16,766 bases of DNA from an uncultured Bacteroidales bacterium (GTDB lineage: Bacteria; Bacteroidota; Bacteroidia; Bacteroidales; UBA4417). Below the pieces are notes generated by a model. The model saw only the letters and a program-made list of their open reading frames with translations, did not search any database and had not been told where the DNA came from. The stretch covers positions 1 to 16,766 of the forward strand of contig CAIXAQ010000651.1 in the NCBI GenBank assembly GCA_903917425.1, in the 5' to 3' direction. Of this stretch, positions 14,307 through 16,766 are shown piece by piece. Position numbers and translations under genes: made by a program. The first letter of the stretch is position 1. Each line of letters starts with the position of its first letter.

Positions 14307-15944
14307 ATGAAAGGTAAAGAAATATTATTTGAAAGCGAAGCCCGCGACCGTATGAAAAAAGGTGTGGATGCTTTGGCAAATGCAGTTAAAGTAACTCTTG
14401 GCCCTAAAGGCCGGAATGTAATTATCGAAAAAACTTATGGCTCACCTCAGATCACCAAGGACGGTGTAACTGTAGCCAAAGAAGTTGAAATGAAAGACCC
14501 TGTTGAAAACATGGGTGCCCAAATGGTTAAGGAAGTTGCTTCAAAAACGGCTGATGTAGCCGGCGACGGTACAACAACTGCTACTGTTCTGGCTCAAGCC
14601 ATCATTACTACAGGTCTGAAAAACGTAACCGCCGGTGCCAATCCTATGGATTTGAAACGCGGAATCGAAAAAGCGGTTGCTTTGGTTGTTGCCGATCTGA
14701 AAAAACAATCAGTTGAAGTTGGCGACAGCATCGAAAAAATTCAGCAGATTGCCACCGTTTCGGCTAATAACGACCAGACCATTGGTAAACTGTTAGCTGA
14801 AGCCATGGAAAAAGTATCCAAAGAGGGTGTTATAACCATTGAAGAAGCTAAAGGTATAGAAACTACCGTAAAGGTTGTGGAAGGTATGCAATTCGATCGT
14901 GGATATATTTCACCGTATTTTGTTACCGATGCCGAAAAAATGGAAGTAGTTTTCGAAAATCCCTTAATCCTGATCCACGATAAGAAAATCAGCAGCATGA
15001 AGGATTTACTTCCTGTACTGGAAAAAGCGGTTCAAACCGGACGTCCTTTGCTTATCATTGCTGAAGATGTTGACGGAGAAGCACTTGCAACCTTAGTTGT
15101 GAATAAGATCCGTGGCTCACTCAAGATTGTTGCCGTAAAAGCTCCAGGCTTTGGTGATCGTCGTAAGGAAATGCTCCAGGATATCGCTATCTTAACCGGC
15201 GGAACAGTTATTTCGGAAGAACAGGGATATCGCCTGGAAGATGCTGACCTGAGCTACCTCGGTCAGGCTGAAAAAATCAATATCGATAAAGACAATACCA
15301 CTATTGTCAGCGGTAAAGGTGCAAAAGAAGGTATTGTAGCACGTGTAAGCCAGATCAAAGCACAAATTGAAACAACTACTTCCGATTACGATCGTGAAAA
15401 ACTGCAGGAGCGTCTTGCAAAACTTAGCGGCGGTGTCGCCGTAATTTATGTGGGTGCAGCCAGCGAAATAGAAATGAAGGAAAAGAAAGATCGCTTCGTG
15501 GATGCATTACATGCTACCCGTGCAGCTATCGAAGAAGGAACTATTCCCGGCGGTGGTGTTGCTTACATCCGCGCTATTTCGGTACTCGAAAGTGTTAAAA
15601 CAGAGAATCAGGACGAAGAATTAGGTATCAAGATCGTGAAACGCGCTCTCGAAGAGCCACTTCGCCAGATTGTTGCTAATGCTGGATTAGAAGGATCAAT
15701 TATCGTTCAGAAAGTGAAAGATGGTAAAGATGACTTCGGTTTTAATGCTCGTACCGAAGTATATGAAAACCTTTACACTTCAGGGGTTATCGATCCTACC
15801 AAGGTAGCACGTGTTGCTTTGGAAAATGCAGCCTCCATTGCCGGAATGTTACTCACTACTGAGTGTGTAATCTTCGAAAGCAAAGATGATAAAGAACCAG
15901 CTATGCCGAATCCTGGTATGGGCGGTATGGGTGGAATGTACTAA
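14307..15944 (+). CDS. groEL: GroEL, 60-kDa chaperonin
   Basis: GroEL forms the double-ring ATP-driven folding chamber. At 545 residues the length is typical. Key ATP-site elements are intact: VTLGPKGRNV (about 29-38), D52 in TKDGVTVAKEV, and GDGTTT at 86-91 including D87. The hinge/apical region contains GMQFDRGYISPYFVTD, and the later intermediate and equatorial segment contains GTIPGGGVAYIRA. The C-terminus is a short GMGGMGGMY repeat tail, ending in Tyr. It is preceded by groES at 26 bases and closed by a hairpin with a UUCG loop. No second groEL is present in the window. Confidence 0.99.
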   Translation: MKGKEILFESEARDRMKKGVDALANAVKVTLGPKGRNVIIEKTYGSPQITKDGVTVAKEVEMKDPVENMGAQMVKEVASKTADVAGDGTTTATVLAQAIITTGLKNVTAGANPMDLKRGIEKAVALVVADLKKQSVEVGDSIEKIQQIATVSANNDQTIGKLLAEAMEKVSKEGVITIEEAKGIETTVKVVEGMQFDRGYISPYFVTDAEKMEVVFENPLILIHDKKISSMKDLLPVLEKAVQTGRPLLIIAEDVDGEALATLVVNKIRGSLKIVAVKAPGFGDRRKEMLQDIAILTGGTVISEEQGYRLEDADLSYLGQAEKINIDKDNTTIVSGKGAKEGIVARVSQIKAQIETTTSDYDREKLQERLAKLSGGVAVIYVGAASEIEMKEKKDRFVDALHATRAAIEEGTIPGGGVAYIRAISVLESVKTENQDEELGIKIVKRALEEPLRQIVANAGLEGSIIVQKVKDGKDDFGFNARTEVYENLYTSGVIDPTKVARVALENAASIAGMLLTTECVIFESKDDKEPAMPNPGMGGMGGMY

Positions 15945-15968
15945 GCGGCATCCTTCCGTATTTATATT

Positions 15969-16006
15969 ACTTCAAAGCCCTGCTTCGGCGGGGCTTTGAA
16001 GTTTTT
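15969..16006 (+). terminator. Terminator after groEL with UUCG tetraloop
   Basis: ACTTCAAAGCCCTGC (15969-15983) pairs with GCGGGGCTTTGAAGT (15988-16002) in a 15-bp stem containing one G-U pair. The loop is the very stable C(UUCG)G tetraloop, and a short T tract follows. It lies 24 bases after the groEL stop, between groEL and the convergent purA. Confidence 0.93.
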
Positions 16007-16228
16007 ACTGACGTCTCAGTTGATAATTAAGCCGGTTATTTTTCCATTTTGATTAACGGCCTATCCCCTTTAATCAAGTTACAGAACTAAGAGAGATTGG
16101 TTTTTCAATAATAATTTCAGAACAAGGGTTAACGATTATTTTGAATGCCAATAGCTTATGACAAAATTTATAAATCGTTAATCAGTATTCCAGGGTCTGA
16201 AATCAAAAAAAATGTTTTCTAAAAGGCT
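16007..16228. other. AT-rich spacer between groEL terminator and purA stop
   Basis: No convincing gene, RNA or terminator is visible here; stops are frequent in all frames. The only structure is a recurring GATTAACG motif: TGATTAACG at 16050-16058 with its exact reverse complement CGTTAATCA at 16176-16184, and TTAACGATT at 16129-16137 with AATCGTTAA at 16173-16181. Confidence 0.4.
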
Positions 16229-16766
16229 TTACTTAATGATGGTCTCTTCCCTTCCTGGTCCGACCGAAAGGATTTTTACGGGTAAACCGGCATCTTTTTC
16301 GATGAAACCGGTATATTCTTTCAGCTTTTCGGGAAGCAGATCGTAATTTGTAATACCATGCAGCGATTGTTCCCATCCGGGGAATGACTGATATAATGGC
16401 TTTACAGGATTGCTTAAAGTTTCGTAAGTAAGATCCTGCACCACCTGCCCGTTAACTTCATAGCCGGTACAAATATTGATGGATTCAAAATCGTTCATTA
16501 CATCGGCTTTCATCATGACCAGGTCGGTAACACCATTTAACATGATTGCATACCTCAGGGCCGGAAGGTCGAGCCAGCCGCAGCGGCGTGGCCGCCCGGT
16601 GGTCGAGCCAAACTCTTTGCCATGATCGCGAAGACTTTCGCCGGTAGCATCCATTAATTCCGTTGGGAAAGGACCGCTCCCGACACGGGTGCAATAAGCT
16701 TTGAAAATGCCGAAAACCTTTCCGATGGCCGAAGGTGGAACTCCGAGACCTGAACAAACACCAGCC
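16229..16766 (-). CDS. purA: Adenylosuccinate synthetase, C-terminal part (cut by window edge)
   Basis: PurA joins IMP and aspartate using GTP, the first committed step from IMP to AMP. About 178 C-terminal residues are present; the N-terminal P-loop part lies beyond the window end. Recognisable stretches, in order, are GVPPSAIGKVFGIFKAYCTR, VGSGPFPTEL, GKEFGSTTGRPRRCGWLDLP (the IMP/GTP site), LNGVTDLVMMKADVM and, near the end, VGPGREETI. The protein finishes normally at IIK, so the truncation is due only to the window boundary. The frame is continuous from the edge through the internal ATG at 16654, which is not a start. It is convergent with groEL. Confidence 0.95.
   Translation of the reverse strand, partial: AGVCSGLGVPPSAIGKVFGIFKAYCTRVGSGPFPTELMDATGESLRDHGKEFGSTTGRPRRCGWLDLPALRYAIMLNGVTDLVMMKADVMNDFESINICTGYEVNGQVVQDLTYETLSNPVKPLYQSFPGWEQSLHGITNYDLLPEKLKEYTGFIEKDAGLPVKILSVGPGREETIIK

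Noticed and set aside
16485..16757. 90-codon minus-strand frame inside the purA region.
   Set aside because: The overlapping purA frame carries the conserved synthetase motifs throughout; this one is Arg/Ser-rich and has no recognisable family.

Overview
The window comes from a member of the Bacteroidota. Evidence for this is: consecutive gldL, gldM and gldN genes of the type IX secretion system (T9SS); a secreted protein ending in a T9SS type A sorting domain; several TAnnTTTG elements, the -7 box of this phylum, placed before genes with little or no Shine-Dalgarno sequence; the order regulator-lptE-hypothetical-secG-groES-groEL; and the (GGM)n tail of GroEL. A hand count of scattered lines puts most of the window near 42-50% G+C. 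I cannot place it below phylum level with confidence.

Layout. Bases 28-3547 hold gldL, gldM and gldN on the plus strand, closed by a strong hairpin terminator at 3604-3638. recG follows with its own likely promoter. On the minus strand, 5896-6433 is a two-gene RelE/ParE-type toxin-antitoxin cassette that is clearly more AT-rich than its surroundings. Also on the minus strand, 6561-7706 encodes a zinc-dependent phospholipase C / S1-P1 nuclease-fold exoenzyme with a C-terminal T9SS sorting domain. pheT runs divergently from it and ends in a hairpin terminator. A sensor-less sigma54-type AAA+ activator then overlaps lptE, followed by a TPR-tailed unknown protein and secG, ending in a 12-bp hairpin terminator. 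groES-groEL have their own promoter and a 15-bp terminator with a UUCG loop. The window closes with the C-terminal part of purA on the minus strand, convergent with groEL.

How the parts fit. GldL and GldM form the proton-driven inner-membrane motor of the T9SS, and GldN belongs to its periplasmic ring. The exoenzyme at 6561-7706 is a predicted client of that machine. LptE, SecG, GroES and GroEL are envelope-biogenesis and protein-folding functions, and the regulator leading that block may belong to envelope or stress control. RecG, PheT and PurA are housekeeping. The toxin-antitoxin pair is the only obvious accessory element.

I saw no transposase, integrase, CRISPR array, tRNA or rRNA. No gene-free stretch exceeds 300 bases; the longest is 15945-16228. 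I did not find a clearly new multi-gene system. The most unusual signals are the exact 35-residue repeats in the GldL tail, the layered promoter upstream of groES, and the paired dyads upstream of the sigma54-type regulator.
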